Numbered from the stretch's first letter, positions 21,441 to 33,729 are shown. The stretch: 64,000 nt of DNA from Brachynemurus nebulosus (GCA_035578155.1 JAPWDM010000002.1:34237437-34301436), one strand, 5' to 3'. Program-made: numbers and translations. Notes: generated from the letters alone by a model not told the origin.

Positions 21441-22239
21441 AATTATATTAAAATAGAACTATATATTAATTTCAAAATAAAACTCTGCTAATGCATTAAC
21501 TAAAAATAAAGAAAAGTTTTACCCAAGTTTCTTTAAGCCTGATCCACACTATTTGCTCCAATATAATCTTGTTGTGTTGATATTTCAGTGCTGGTACCTA
21601 TTCGTTCTCCATTTACATTATGTTGCCGCTCTTGGTACGTTCCCAGTTTGATACAAACATCTTTTCATAGCAACTGAATGCAAGCGAAGCGGAGTGGAAT
21701 CAAAAAAGTGTTTATACTATAGATACAAGTCAAAACAAGTTTGATATTGCCCCGATAAAATATTACCTGAGTGGTATTGGTATTGTAGCGGTACTGGAGC
21801 GGGACTAGACCGCGACTGATATCGGAGCGGTCTCGGAGCGGTGATATGAATACACTCATTGTTTCTTGTGTAAGAGTATTCTATCGAATCGAGAGCGTAG
21901 CGATACCGTACCGAGAGTGAGGCGATAATGTGGATTGGGACTTATAGTTTATCAGTTTTGCGGTAAAAATACACTATCTGTTTGACGCTCTTTTGATCAG
22001 CAAAGTTTTAATTGGCTTTCATCGTCTTATGTTCAAGATACAAGCCACAATTAACAATAATATTACAACAAGAACAAATATTAAATTACAATAGATGCTG
22101 ATTTGGTTTAAATCCATTGAAACCCATTGTTCTCAACTATTTAATAATTCTGTGTCATAAAAACAAATTACTTTGTTTGAAATAGTGAAGTTTAGCTGCA
22201 AAGCTCAGTGTGCAAACGGAAACACTCAAAAAGTAGTAT

Positions 22240-22241
<2 letters not shown>
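21441..22241. other. AT-rich with GC-richer patch
   Basis: TGATCCACACTATTTGCTCC (21539 onward) is loosely complementary to GAGGCGATAATGTGGATTGG (21919 onward), so a 400-bp decayed inverted-repeat element is possible. GAGCGG words repeat at 21797-21842. Nothing firm. Confidence 0.3.

Positions 22242-22242
<1 letters not shown>

Positions 22243-22317
<75 letters not shown>
22243..22317. repeat. (TA)n microsatellite
   Basis: About 75 bp of TA followed by a short hairpin. Confidence 0.96.
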
Positions 22318-22319
<2 letters not shown>

Positions 22320-22320
<1 letters not shown>

Positions 22321-22360
22321 GGTGTTCATTCCACGTGTAATTGTCTTATGAACACCTGAT
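22320..22360. repeat. 10-bp-stem hairpin
   Basis: AGGTGTTCAT and ATGAACACCT enclose about 20 bases. GATTCGATTTTCATGAAA just after it has its reverse complement near 22995, which may mark a 700-bp inverted pair. Confidence 0.45.
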
Positions 22361-22362
22361 TC

Positions 22363-23875
22363 GATTTTCATGAAAACTAATTTTTGTTTATGACAAAATA
22401 GTTAAAAATCGGTGAAGTTTTAAAATTGATCCTATTAAAATCCTATTCTATTTTGACTATATTCTCCAATTGTATACCTAAATAACTGTATACCTTCTGA
22501 GAAGTTGTTAGTGTTGCAAGTTAAATTTTATCGTGCCTGTTATCTCTCGATACTAAAACGCACATAAAATATAGTAAAATTTACACAAACCATCTTTTAA
22601 TTAATTGGCTCTGTCTAGAGTGATTATATGTCTAGAAATAAGCAAGAAAATACAACACGTACCTAACAGAATTGTTAAAATTGTTCATTAATTGTAGAAA
22701 ACGGAAAAAAAAACAATCTCTAGTTAATCGCTGTTGTAACAGAGATGTATTCCCATGTAGCTGTAAGAAGTATGTTAGCCATCAACCAGATGGCATCATG
22801 CATATTTAACATGCCATTAAATAAGAAATTAATTACAAGGAATCTAACGTTATAATCTTTTTGTAAGTGCAAAAAATTAAAAAGAGACTGCTCTTATTAC
22901 ACAATGTCCCGACTAAAACCGAAATCACAATAAACGATTTCTCAATTTTTAAGTTCTTAACATATTTTTTAAAATAATATACCAAAAACTCGAATTTCAT
23001 GAAAATCGAATCGTGTGTTTATAACGTAATTACGCATCGAATGAAAACCAATTTTATTTTGAGATATGCGAGACGACACAAAATTCCACGGATGTGAGTA
23101 TGTTCGTACACGCAGAGAAAGACATCACGTCAAAAACCATAGTATGCAATGTTAGGGCCCTCAAAACCTGTAGGAGATATAACTTTAAAAAAAAATTAAA
23201 ATAGAATTTTCTTCATTGACATATAGACAACAATAAACCTTAGTTATTAATTTGATTTACTTATACTTACGGTCATTTGACCCCGGAAAAGCACCCGAAA
23301 TAAACGGCTGTACGAATTTAGATTAAATTTTGTTCAAATATTATTGAGGTCTCGCAATCCGTGAAGGCAGGTTTACAATTAGTCTTCTGGGCCCTGTGGC
23401 TACAAAAAAGTTCCAAAATTGAAATACTCTGAGAACTGTAAATATAGGTATTTATAGAAAGGCTTCGAGGTATGAAGGTTTGTATATACCATTGAAATAT
23501 AAGTATGGCTATTTTAAAACTATAGATAATTTCAAAATATCTAATTTAAAATTAACGTCAAAAGTGTCCCCACGTCCATTAAATGAGAACCAAATGCAAT
23601 AGAACTAATACAGATATAAATTTACAGGAAGGTCACCTGCTCAATGTGAAGAAATTATACATGCTATCGAAATATAAAGACTATCGAAATACCTACCTTC
23701 CTGCAAAGCAAGCTCTACATTCTCGCCGAGCTAGGACGAGGTTCCTCGCTGAGGCTTAAATAGCGTTGTTGACCTTCTACACTCTCGTACTCGGTTAACT
23801 TCGCAAGAATGTAAACGTTGCATAATCGAATCTACTCACCTGCATTCAATATAATCTTACGGACGCCCCATATGT
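22363..23875. other. no recognisable gene
   Basis: AT-rich. A GC-richer patch at 23695-23820 contains GCCGAGCTAGGACGAGG-like words but no reading frame. Confidence 0.45.
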
Positions 23876-23877
23876 TA

Positions 23878-25951
23878 TTATATTACAACTCTAACAAGTA
23901 AAGGTCCCGAGGCCGGACCTATCGATTTTGATGAAACTTAAATATGTTGTAGAACACTAAAAACTAAGGGACACGTATTTTTTTTTATCTGCGGAAAAAC
24001 GGTTTGAAGGGGTGAAATCGCCCTCCAAAAATTGGGGTAAAAATTTAATTTTTCAAATATCTCGAAAACAGTAAGAGATAGAGCAAAAGTTTAAATTGGC
24101 GATATTACTCTTTTTTAAAGAGCTATCTATTGATATGCAATTTGTTCAAATTACATCAGCAGGGGTGGTTGGGGGTTAAAATTTGGGGGTTAATTTTACA
24201 AAAAGGGGGTGAAAAATAAACAATATAAAAATTTTGTTTACAGATTTGAAATCTACGTCAAAAAATCTAATTGACCTGTTTTTGCTCAATATCCTAATAT
24301 TAAGTCTAGGGGTAGTTAACTAGAGGGTGACTATGTCGAATAATCGTACTATTTGGGTATTTCAAGAAGTTCTTCTTCATGGAAAATAGCTTAGGACAAT
24401 TAAAATAACGTAGAAATGAAATTCTCGAATTCAAAATTGAGTTTGAGTAACATTGGAGAGGGGGTGAGTCACCCTCTTAAATTACATACTAGTTTATATA
24501 CACTAATTTTTTTAATTTAACACACTGATAGTGGGTAAAATAATGTCACAATAAGTGGTTCTGAAGTTGGACTATCATATGTAAGGTCTTTATTAGGTTT
24601 GTTTTTTAATGGGTATTATAGTTTTCCTTATCGAAAATTATCGATACCGAAAATTACATAACCTAACCTAAAATAACGAAACCTAATAAAAACCTTACAT
24701 ACGATAGTCTAACTTCAGAACCATCTATTGTGACATTATTACCCCCTGTCAGTGTGTTAATTGCAAAAATTAGTGTATGTAAACTAGTATGTAATTCAAG
24801 AGGGTGACTCACCCCCTCTCCAATGTTGCTTAAAATCAATTTTGAATTCCAGAATTTCATTTTAGTCCAACTTCAGAACCACTTATTGTGACATTATTTA
24901 ACCCACTATCAGTGTGTTAATAGCAAAAATTAGTTTATATAAACTAGTATGTAATTTAAGAGGGTGACTCACCCCCTCTCCAATGTTGCTCAAACTCAAT
25001 TTTGAATTCGAGAATTTCATTTCTACGTTATTCTAATTGTCTTAAGCTATTTTCCACGAAGAAGAACTTCTTGAAATACCCAAATTGTACGACTATTCGA
25101 CATAGTCACCCTCTAGTTAACTACCCCTAGACTTAATATTAGGACATTGAGCAAAAATAGGTCAATTAGATTTTTTGACGTAGATTTCAAATCTGTAAAC
25201 AAAATTTTTATATTATTTATTTTTCACCCCCTTTTTGCAAAATTAACCCCCAAATTTTAACCCCCAACCACCCCTGTTGATGTAATATGAACAAATTGCA
25301 TATCAATAGATAGCTCTTTAAAAAAGAGCAATATCGCCAATTTAAACTTTTGCTCTATCTCTTACTGTTTTCGAGATATTTGAAAAATTAAATTTTTACC
25401 CCAATTTTTAAAGGGCGATTTCACCCCTTCAAACCGTTTTTCCGCAGATAAAAAAAAATACGTGTCCCTTAGTTTTTAGTGTTCTACAATATATTTAAGT
25501 TTCATCGAAATCGATAGGTCCGGCCTCGGGACCTTTACTTGTAAGAAAAAAGTAAAGGTAATAAAATTTTGAAAGAAATATGATTGGTTAAAAAAGATGA
25601 CAAGGATAAAAAAGCAGCTTGTACAGTGACAGTTTAATTTACTTATCTCTCTCACACAAAAATGTGACAAACTAAGTTGGATTTACATAGCTAAAAAAAA
25701 ATTTCATAATTCAAAAAGTTAAATGAATGTATATAATTTTTAAAACTATTGATTTAGATTATAATTTAACATTTCTAAATCGTATTTTGTATTGCCATAT
25801 TCTATTTTGAATTGAAAAGTAATATTTTTATAAATGTTGCTGCAAGAGGACAGTTTCGTACTGAAAATAATTTATTTCATTTTTTGCTATAGTGTAAATC
25901 CAACTTGTAAAATTTTATTACGTTTACTTTTTTCTTAGAGTTGTAATATAA
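23878..25951. mobile_element. TA-flanked MITE (about 424 bp) split by a palindromic insertion
   Basis: The left end TTATATTACAACTC follows TA (23876-23877). The right end GAGTTGTAATATAA precedes TA (25952-25953). The left arm resumes after the insertion with AGAAAAAAGTAAAGGTAATA (25545), complementary to TTACGTTTACTTTTTTCTTA (25918). An inner pair AGTTGGATTTACATAGCT / CTATAGTGTAAATCCAACT closes the fold (25672 and 25890). The undisturbed right arm supplies the empty site for the nested element. Confidence 0.75.
23895..25541. mobile_element. 1.65-kb palindromic element, TAA duplication (Harbinger-like)
   Basis: The ends CAAGTAAAGGTCCCGAGGCC and its complement bound a nearly complete palindrome. 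TAA occurs at 23892-23894 and 25542-25544, and only one TAA is present at the matching point of the host element's other arm. A 3-bp TAA target is typical of PIF/Harbinger. Arm words include CACCCTCT and TCGAAAACAGTAAGAGATAG. The right arm carries a 158-bp tandem duplication (24711-24868, then 24869-25026) close to the centre. No coding is readable. Classification rests on the target site only. Confidence 0.8.
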
Positions 25952-25953
25952 TA

Positions 25954-27565
25954 TGTCTGTCGCTACAAGTGATAATATCAGTAGCATACATGGAATAGGC
26001 TACAATTCTGTGATACTCATATGAAGTAATTGAAATATTTCACGTTGACCTTCTGATCAAGAAAACTGGCAAAATTTTCCTAAAAGTACAGTTACACACA
26101 GGTGAATAGACGGGCATACTTGAAATTTAGTTTTACAAATTATTGATACAATTTGTGAATATTGCATTTCAAAAATCTGTGGAAAACCAATCTGAGAATA
26201 TACGTCCAAGTAACTCAATCAACTTTGAACGTATATACCTACTAATATATATAATATATATATTTTATAACTTGAACTGATTGTAGTGTATGATAATGTT
26301 ATTACGACGGCGGACTAAATGGACTGGTATTATACATAATATTATTTAATGGCAATTATGTTGCAATCAGACATTACAATTCAACTTATCAACTCAACAA
26401 TACGCGATTGGCTACTGTTTTAATGGAGCACAATACTGATTGGTTCACTTACTAAAATTACATTCATTTCAAATTCACTCTTTACATAGAGTATGAATAA
26501 GCAAGCACACACAGCATAGATCAAAGAAATGATTTCAAAATTGTATTAAAAATATGTATATTATACTATTACTATGTATTTATTGTATTTGATTGCTTTT
26601 ATTATCAATTTATTTATAAATATTTAATGTGGAATAAATTACGGGTCCAAACAGACTCACTCATAACTAATGGATTGATTTTTGAATGGATGAATTTGAT
26701 TTTTCATTTATTGGTTTAATTACCATTCGAATTCTTTTTACTACTCAGACTGCTCGAATCCATTCTGAGTTTTAGAATTACAGTGTAACATATTGTTATG
26801 CAGTAGATAGGAATTGTAGAAAAAGATATTTAAAAACCTTATAAATAGCTATAAAAAGTACAGTTTGCTCCGAATTGCAAAAAAAAAAGTTTCATAGAAA
26901 ATACATAACATGAAACGCTCCAAACCTTACAATTTCCTTAGAAGTTGCTTTTCTAAACAGGATAAAGCATTAGTTTGCACGTGAGAATATCTAATTTCAT
27001 TTTTATAATGTTATTAAAATTGCGATAAATACATCTGTAAAAAAATTAATGATACAGTAATTTATTCATATGCAATATATTGATTAAATGCTCCGAAACA
27101 ATCATAGCATAATAGTAATTTTATCACAACATAATGTTTAAATTGCTTACTATCTCTTGCTTTTTATTCACACTATGCACTTGAATGAACATTTTTTTTA
27201 TAAACCACATAAGAAAAATCGCAGAAAAAGTATCGCACAAAAAAGATTTTGCTGTACTACGGTTCGTAATTTAGATGTGGATTTAATTTTCAAGTAGCAG
27301 TCGCATACTTATGCCGCTTACCGTTAGAGTTCTAGACAAAAATAGAACTAGCATTTCCCATATTTAGTCATTTTTAGCTAAAAATTACGACACAAAAAAT
27401 AGACAAGATGTATAATAAATGGTTTACTTTTTAATATAATTAACTTATAAAGAAATATAAAATCATTGTTATTTTTTACCCAAACAAACTTTGTAAGAGA
27501 TAGTTTGTTGAATTCTAGATTTTTAATAATAGGACACTAGCACAAAAATAATTTTCAGTTATTCA
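25954..27565. other. no recognisable feature
   Basis: AT-rich. I see no frame longer than about 60 codons with familiar content. Confidence 0.5.
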
Positions 27566-27931
27566 CAGTACAACCTCTCAACAACGCCGTTCCACTACCA
27601 TCTCAGTAGTGATCCCCCCATCTCAGGAATCTCTTTTATAGGGGTTTTACTCTCCTACTTGGGATGTAGGGGAATATAATTATAGTAATTTCTGTACCCC
27701 CACTTGTGCTTAGTAATAGCCCGCCGTAACTACTTTTCAAGCGTGTGAGTGTGTACTTATTGATAATCAAATTCCCGGACGTTTAGTACAGTATTACCAT
27801 TACAATATTGCCAGAAGTGGCACCAAATCTACCTATTTTTAATAAATATATTTACTGATATTTTTTAAATGCGTTCTATAGTTTGTGTGACAGGAGTTTA
27901 AACAAGACAGTCCACACATATTTTTCTTTAA

Positions 27932-28990
27932 AAAAAGGAGGGGTATCGATAAGGCTTTATTTTCGCCCCATCCCCTCCATGAATTCTTATATGTGCATTA
28001 GGTTTACATGAAGGTAAATAGTAAGATGGAATAAGTATTATGCCGGAATATTCTCATTTATTATTTATTTTTCAGTTAATCTCATTATTATAGGAAGGTT
28101 TTATGAAAAGGAAAAATTATGAAATTAATCAACTTTATTTGGATAATTTTAAAAGTTTGAACGTTTTTAAACTTTACACTCCCTATTTAGTCTTTATTCT
28201 CGTCACTCCAATATCCTTTAACATCTGCATCCATCAAAAATTTTTTAAGTCGCATGCGACTTTTCGAGTACTTAGTATGATCCTGATATCTGTTGTAACT
28301 TAAATACCAGATTACGGAAACAATATGAGCGCAACAACCAACAAGGGTTGCCCCTACTTTGCACTGACAGTACCAGATTAGTACAGTGGTGGGATTGGAC
28401 TCTGTCCAAAGGAAGTATATTTTGGAAATTGTGTGCCTAGACTGAATTTTTATTCTTAAAATATAACTCGATTTCTTATGTAAAAATATTTTATCAACAC
28501 CTTGGTCATCTATGTAAAAGTGGGTAATTTCCATTTTTGTTACTCCTATACGCCGTCAAAACGACGAACTGATATGTTCCAACAAGTTTTTGCCGTGGTG
28601 ACACTTGAGTAAATTTATTTTATGCATTTATATGATGATCAATTTTTTAACTGTAAAATCATTTTATTTGTATTTATCTATGAGCGCAAAGTGGAAGCAA
28701 CGTAATTTTTAAATAAATTGTACAGTAACATGAGAACATTAAAATAACATAAAAAAGAAACTGCTTCCTCCATGCGCTCTTTATAAAAAAAATTGAAATA
28801 TTATTAAAAATGTGTTATTTCGAGCGAAAATCACAGTTAGAAAAAAGTTTGGCGTCCCACAGGTAATACCAATTGTAGCTTTTTTTCTTTTATATACATA
28901 TTTTTTTGTCATAAAGAATACATTAAATCGTAAACATTTTTTTCTTGTCATTTTGGGGCCGAAATAACGCCTTATTGATACCCTTCCTTT
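27932..28990. mobile_element. TTAA-flanked element carrying a SWIM-domain frame
   Basis: TTAA (27928-27931) is followed by AAAAAGGAGGGGTATCGATA. On the other side TATTGATACCCTTCCTTT precedes TTAA (28991-28994). The inverted ends continue inward with AAGGCTTTATTTTCG against CGAAATAACGCCTT, giving about 40 bp of terminal repeat. A 166-bp relative sits at 61562-61727. The 115-codon frame at 28187-28534 lies inside. TTAA targets occur in piggyBac and Kolobok elements. The coding content matches neither that I can recall, so the superfamily is open. Confidence 0.65.
28187..28534 (-). CDS. SWIM zinc-finger protein fragment, TE-encoded
   Basis: 115 codons, open without interruption. Residues 27-45 read RIKIQSRHTISKIYFLWTE. 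Residues 54-78 contain WYCQCKVGATL then VGCCAHIVSVIWYL, with Cys56, Cys58, Cys68 and His70 giving CxC-x9-CxH, the SWIM zinc-finger pattern used for DNA or protein binding. The SRH-x-S-K-x-Y-x-LW lead-in and the VGCCAH-IVSVIWYL helix recur in arthropod SWIM-type hypothetical proteins, several of them linked to transposons (from memory). Upstream of the ATG the frame meets a stop and the element end, so any N-terminal catalytic domain is missing. The C-terminus DVKGYWSDENKD looks natural. Most likely a truncated transposon protein. Confidence 0.7.
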   Translation of the reverse strand: MEITHFYIDDQGVDKIFLHKKSSYILRIKIQSRHTISKIYFLWTESNPTTVLIWYCQCKVGATLVGCCAHIVSVIWYLSYNRYQDHTKYSKSRMRLKKFLMDADVKGYWSDENKD

Positions 28991-29694
28991 TTAAACTCTT
29001 TTGTAGAAATTGTAAGTAATATTGTTAGTCAAATAAAGTTGGTAATATAATCTGCGCGATGAACGAACAAAACTTGCTTTGGTCAACTACACATGTATTA
29101 TGTAAGCACGGAGCCATAAAAAAATTCTTCTAGTGAATAAAAAAATTCTGATAGGATGATTTATGAGTTGCACTAATCGTACAATTGCTAACTCATTATT
29201 ATTAAATATTGACACCAATGTTCCGTGTCATAACGAGGGAAATGAATTTATTTTTGGTCATGGAGGGGGAATGTTTACAATAGACATATAAATCGGCGGA
29301 CTCATAACGCGATTCGACTGTACTATATTTATTATTTGGCGAACTTTATTACTATGATAACAAAATTAGGTTGAGTAAAAAAGAACTATAGGGCATTACT
29401 TGCAATATTCGAAATTTTTCATAAAAATAATTGTCTTCAATATAGTAGTTGTAAGTAAAGTAGTTAATTATGCCATGTAGTTCCAAGGAAAATGTTTTAG
29501 CTCCTAGTACTCGCACCATATTTTAGATTTGTGTTTAGTTGGACTGTAATGGTGTAGTACCTACTGTCCTACTGACCCAATTACGTATCATTTAGATGTG
29601 AAATCACTATTTTATAATGTGAAAGCTATTTTTTGTAAGATTTGATCTTACTAACGGATTCACAATTCGATTCACAAGTATTCACAATTTAATT

Positions 29695-30274
29695 TAGGAA
29701 TTGTATTACAGGTAAACATAATTACCGGTATCCTGGCCAATCAGAAAAAATACCTTAGAAATTAAAACTTTATTTTATTTCTCAGAAGAACGATTAAGTT
29801 ATTGAATATAAATATTCACAAACAGATCGATACCCTATTATGTACCGATGATAAACTTAAAACCTAAATTTAAATCAGCTATTTAAATTTTTATTACAGA
29901 TTTATAGATTTTTTTTAAAAATTGGTTCTTTAACAAAATTGAAAACTATTTTTTTATGAACAATAATAATTGTGAAGAAAGCTGTAGATGTGTTCAAAAC
30001 TACTGGAAATCAAACAGATAAAAAGACCGAAAACTATTTGGTGAATTTTCCAAAATGTTTTATGACTACAAGACAGAGACATTTGACATAAGATATTTGA
30101 AATACAAATAACTCGTGTCTAGCCATCAGGAATGAATGCTTCACTTTTTTGTAATATTTACTCTTATATTTTCAGTACTTTAAAAAAATACCGGTAAATT
30201 ACCGCAAACTGATTTTGTTAAAAAATTTATCGGAATACCGGTAACCAAAAAAATTGGTAAATTTGCAATCCATA
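29695..30274 (-). mobile_element. hAT element, second copy, 580 bp
   Basis: The plus-strand left end TAGGAATTGTATTACAGGTA corresponds to the right end of the copy at 18288-19089. The right end TTTGCAATCCATA corresponds to that copy's left end. Flanks ATTTAATT (29687-29694) and ATTTTATT (30275-30282) are an 8-bp duplication with one change. ACCGGTAA words are eroded, so this copy is older. No coding. Confidence 0.85.
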
Positions 30275-30282
30275 ATTTTATT

Positions 30283-31111
30283 GGTTCTCCTCCTGTCCAT
30301 CATTGAATAGCAATTGTTTTGCAAATACTGCATTGAATATAAAGAAAAAAAATTAATTAAACAATATTTTCCAAAAGTAATCCAAAGATTATCAATCACT
30401 ATCTGTTGTTAGAACAAAGATATAACATTTCTTTTATAAAGGTGACGATTTGATTGACTGTTTTATTATTAAACTTTTAATACAATAGAACTATTTGTTT
30501 ATTAAATTAATTAAACTGGCATTGAATGTAATTCAATTTAGAGACTCATTCAAGAACTCAAAAAACAACATATAAAAAAGCCATCAATATTTCTAATTAA
30601 AAATAAGTGTTAATTTATTTGAAATGAAAATCATAATAATCATATTATTATTATTTGATAAATAATACATCAAAAAAGATTTGGTCGTTGTGCTGAATCG
30701 TTGGGTGGCCACCTTGGTGGGCACATAATTGTTAATTTTTAATTTGATTGAAATTAATTTTTCAAAGTTATAATAATGTAATTTTTATTTGGTATATTAA
30801 ATTTAATTAATTAAAAACTAAACACATTTACAAACTAATGATCAATAAATTAATAACAGACTTAAAATACATTTTTTTATTGAAATTGTATTAACTAGAC
30901 AATTGTATTTATTGATTTTTACAAGTACATATAAGTTTTTCTGCAATAAATCCGAAATCAAATTACTTTTACGAAAGCAGAACCAGACTGTACTATTCAA
31001 TTAAACAATCACAAAAGTAATAATTTTTAAGTCGTTCTAAAAAAAATTAAATTTTTAACCTCTAAAGCTCTTATTTTTAACAGAAAAGGCTGATTATTTT
31101 GAAATTTAAAA
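30283..31111. other. no recognisable feature
   Basis: Very AT-rich; nothing recognised. Confidence 0.5.
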
Positions 31112-31113
31112 TA

Positions 31114-31563
31114 CAGCCGACTCTCGTTATCAGTCCGCTCGTTATGAGTCCGCCGATTTATATTTCTATTATAAAAATTCCCTTTCCATGACTGAAAAAA
31201 TTCATTTCAGTCTCCTGTTATAAGACCGGAACATTTGTGTTGATGTTTAATAGTGCAACTCATAAATCATACTGTCAGAATCTTTTTATTCACTAAAATA
31301 ATTTTTTTATAGAACGCATTTAGAGAATATTAGTAAATGTATTTATTAAAAATCGGTAGATTTTGTGCGGTTTCTAACGGATGGTAATGCTACGCTAAAC
31401 GTCCAGGCTATTTGATTATAAATAAGTACGCACTCACACGCTTGAAAAGTAGGGGAAGTGCGAGTTACGGTGGTCGACTACTAAGCACAAGTGGGGGTAC
31501 AGGAATTATTAGAATTATATTCTCCTACAGCCCCGTAAGCGGACTGATAACGAAAGTCGACTA
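31114..31563 (+). mobile_element. pogo-like MITE, 450 bp, TA flanks
   Basis: TA (31112-31113), then CAGCCGACTCTCGTTATCAG. On the right GATAACGAAAGTCGACTA, then TA (31564-31565). Inner words GTCCGCTCGTTATGAGTCCG repeat the terminal motif. The 60-codon frame at 31412 has no familiar content. Confidence 0.85.
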
Positions 31564-31595
31564 TAATATAAATGTGCATGGTTCTGATCAATAGC

Positions 31596-31735
31596 CGTAA
31601 AAAATTCTCAAACTCTTTTGACAGTTTCAAACTAAATTATAACTAATTCTCTGTGTTAAAACTCCAGAGTTTATAATTTGAAACTATCAAGACACCAGAA
31701 TGATGTAAAAAATTCAAACTCTTTTGAGACCATGT
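31596..31735. repeat. short direct and inverted repeats
   Basis: GTAAAAAATTC-TCAAACTCTTTTGA at 31596 is repeated at 31704. Between them AGTTTCAAACTAAATTATAA and TTATAATTTGAAACT form an inverted pair. It may be a small MITE. Confidence 0.5.
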
Positions 31736-31740
31736 CTAAC

Positions 31741-33055
31741 CACTGTAGAAACAAACCTATTATAATCAATATAATCTAAATTTTATTACAAAAGCTGCAT
31801 AACTGTTAAATTTTAAGACCAATTTAATGTATATTGTAATGTTAATTTAGCGTGAAGTTATATCAAGTTCCAATAATTTTTTAAGTATTATGCAGTAGAG
31901 CTTTTCCCTTCTGGGAAAAGTTGCATTACAAATTGTTAATTTACTCACTGTAATAAAATAAATAATATGTTCTTTACAGTTTTAACAGATGTTTTTGAAA
32001 AAAAATAAATTCAAATTTAGGTTCTGGCTATTAATTAACAGTTGAAACCATTAAAATAAGTTTAAAATATTGCATCAGCGATGCAAAAATAGGTACACTT
32101 AGAGATAAGGTGATGTTTAGTGAGGAATGAAAATTTTTAATATTCCTGTTGATATTTTCGACTTAAGTGTCGAAATTTCTAGAAATATTCACAAGTTCAT
32201 GAAAGTGTGCAAATATAAACTTTGGACTCATTCCAATTTTGAAATGGCCATGTACAATAAATTTTTGAATTGGTCTAGACAAGCACTAGATATTTTAATT
32301 AGTTGTTTCAAAATGTAAATCTGATATAACTTTAAAAAATTTATGGTATAAAACTTGACGTTATCAGCCTTTTGTTAGTGGCATAAACATGATATAATTT
32401 CTATCACAGTACTATATCATTTCAAAAATAATATTTTTTGAATCGTAATAGAAAAAACGAAAAACCTTGCTGTAGGTATTATTGCGACAGGTAAACGTGT
32501 AAATCGTGTAGATTAAAATCGTAACTGAAACTTTATAAAACACTGCTTTTAAAAAGTAAGGGATCACACCACGGACAAAAGTAAAAATAAATCCTTTGGA
32601 AGCTTGTCAATAATATGTTTTCTTGTATCATCGTCCCGAAGTTATTATTAATAATACTGACTTCGTTGTCTTCTTAAAATTTCGGAATTTCACCATACTT
32701 TTAGAGTCTCATTGGATCCATCTCAAGTAACATTCAAGTACAAATACCAATGTCACTCCATACTTTCTACTAGTATAGTAACGAATAATAAATTGGCAAC
32801 ATGTTATTGCTGTATAACCACAATTGTTGCTGCGTGTTCGTACATTCTTTCTTTACAGATATTGTATCGTCCACAAACAGGTGAAACAGAACACACAAAA
32901 CGTACCAGCAGACCTCTATGTATGATTGCAAGAAAGATACATTTATTTTCTACTACATATTTCTGCATAGATATGGCCATAGACTTTTATTAATACAATT
33001 CATGCACGTAAATGCAACATATTGAAATTTATGCCTTGTACTTTATGTGTGATAG
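31741..33055. other. no recognisable feature
   Basis: AT-rich. Frames at 32127-32318 and 32712-32993 lack familiar motifs. Confidence 0.5.
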
Positions 33056-33058
33056 TTA

Positions 33059-33726
33059 GCCTAGCTGCACACTTAAGCGATACGATATGTGCGACATGCG
33101 ACATATATCGCAAAGTATGACATCTATACGGTACGATAGATACGACTAATACGCTATTTCAAGTCAGCGTTAACCATGAGCTCTTCAAGTGAGGAGAAGG
33201 TTATCGAATTATATTGGTATTTAAAAAAAAAAAAAGGAAAAAGGAGGAAGTATTGGGTAAATTGAAACAATTTTAGTAACTTTCGATATAATTCTCCAAT
33301 AGCTGGTCGAGAATTATCACAACATGAATCAAAATTAAAAAATTCTATCGGATGACCACTGAAGGATAGAGAGGGTAAAGCACATGGCTAACTTTTTGAA
33401 GAAAAAATAAATTCAAAAGCCACAATGCTGAAAAAAACTGTCTTTTATAAAAAGAAGGATGGCCACCGCAACTAAAAATCAATTCAAATTGTAAAAAAAT
33501 ATAAATTGTATGAAGAAAAATTTATAATGTAATTCTTGAATTTATCGTACCTACGTGTCGTACGACACTTATGATACAGACCCGCACGCTGTGTCGCTTT
33601 ACGATACGTGTCGTATGATACGATGTCGTATTGCATAGGTGTACATCAATTTTGTCTTTTTAATGCGACAATAGCAATACATATGGTATCTCGTACATGT
33701 CGTATTGCTTAGGTGTGCAACCAAGC
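33059..33726 (+). mobile_element. PIF/Harbinger element, deleted, TTA duplication
   Basis: TTA flanks at 33056-33058 and 33727-33729. The ends GCCTAGCTGCACACTTAAGC and (complement of right) GCTTGGTTGCACACCTAAGC are inverted repeats. Sub-terminal CGATACGAT / GTCGTATG words are abundant on both sides. The interior holds a broken N-terminal piece of a Harbinger transposase. The 3-bp TWA-type target and the protein trace agree. Confidence 0.88.
33176..33375 (+). pseudogene. Harbinger transposase N-terminus, frameshifted
   Basis: From ATG at 33176 the frame reads MSSSSEEKVIELYWYLKKKK. After a shift near the A-run it gives FRYNSPIAGRELSQHESKLK, then in another frame FYRMTTEGYR. The family N-terminus has an acidic start, a run of lysine and arginine, a segment ending in an L-x-x-EL box, and F-x-x-F-x-RM before the DDE core. 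All are recognisable in order. The catalytic domain is absent because the element is only 668 bp. Confidence 0.65.
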
Positions 33727-33729
33727 TTA

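Larger units (their letters stand above)
27566..29320 (-). mobile_element. pogo-like element, minus copy, interrupted
   Basis: The right end GCGATTCGACTG precedes TA (29321-29322). The left end CAGTACAACCTCTCAACAAC is its inverted counterpart. The outer thirds match the 450-bp copy at 31114-31563 in reverse: 27650-27885 against 31311-31540 and 29119-29320 against 31114-31310. The central 1.2 kb has no equivalent there and includes a separate TTAA-flanked element. CAGTCGACTCTCGTTAT-type ends with a TA target fit pogo/Tigger elements. Confidence 0.75.

Noticed and set aside
24655..24672. Telomere-like CCTAACCTAA
   Set aside because: Only two units and not the TTAGG insect repeat. Internal to a transposon.
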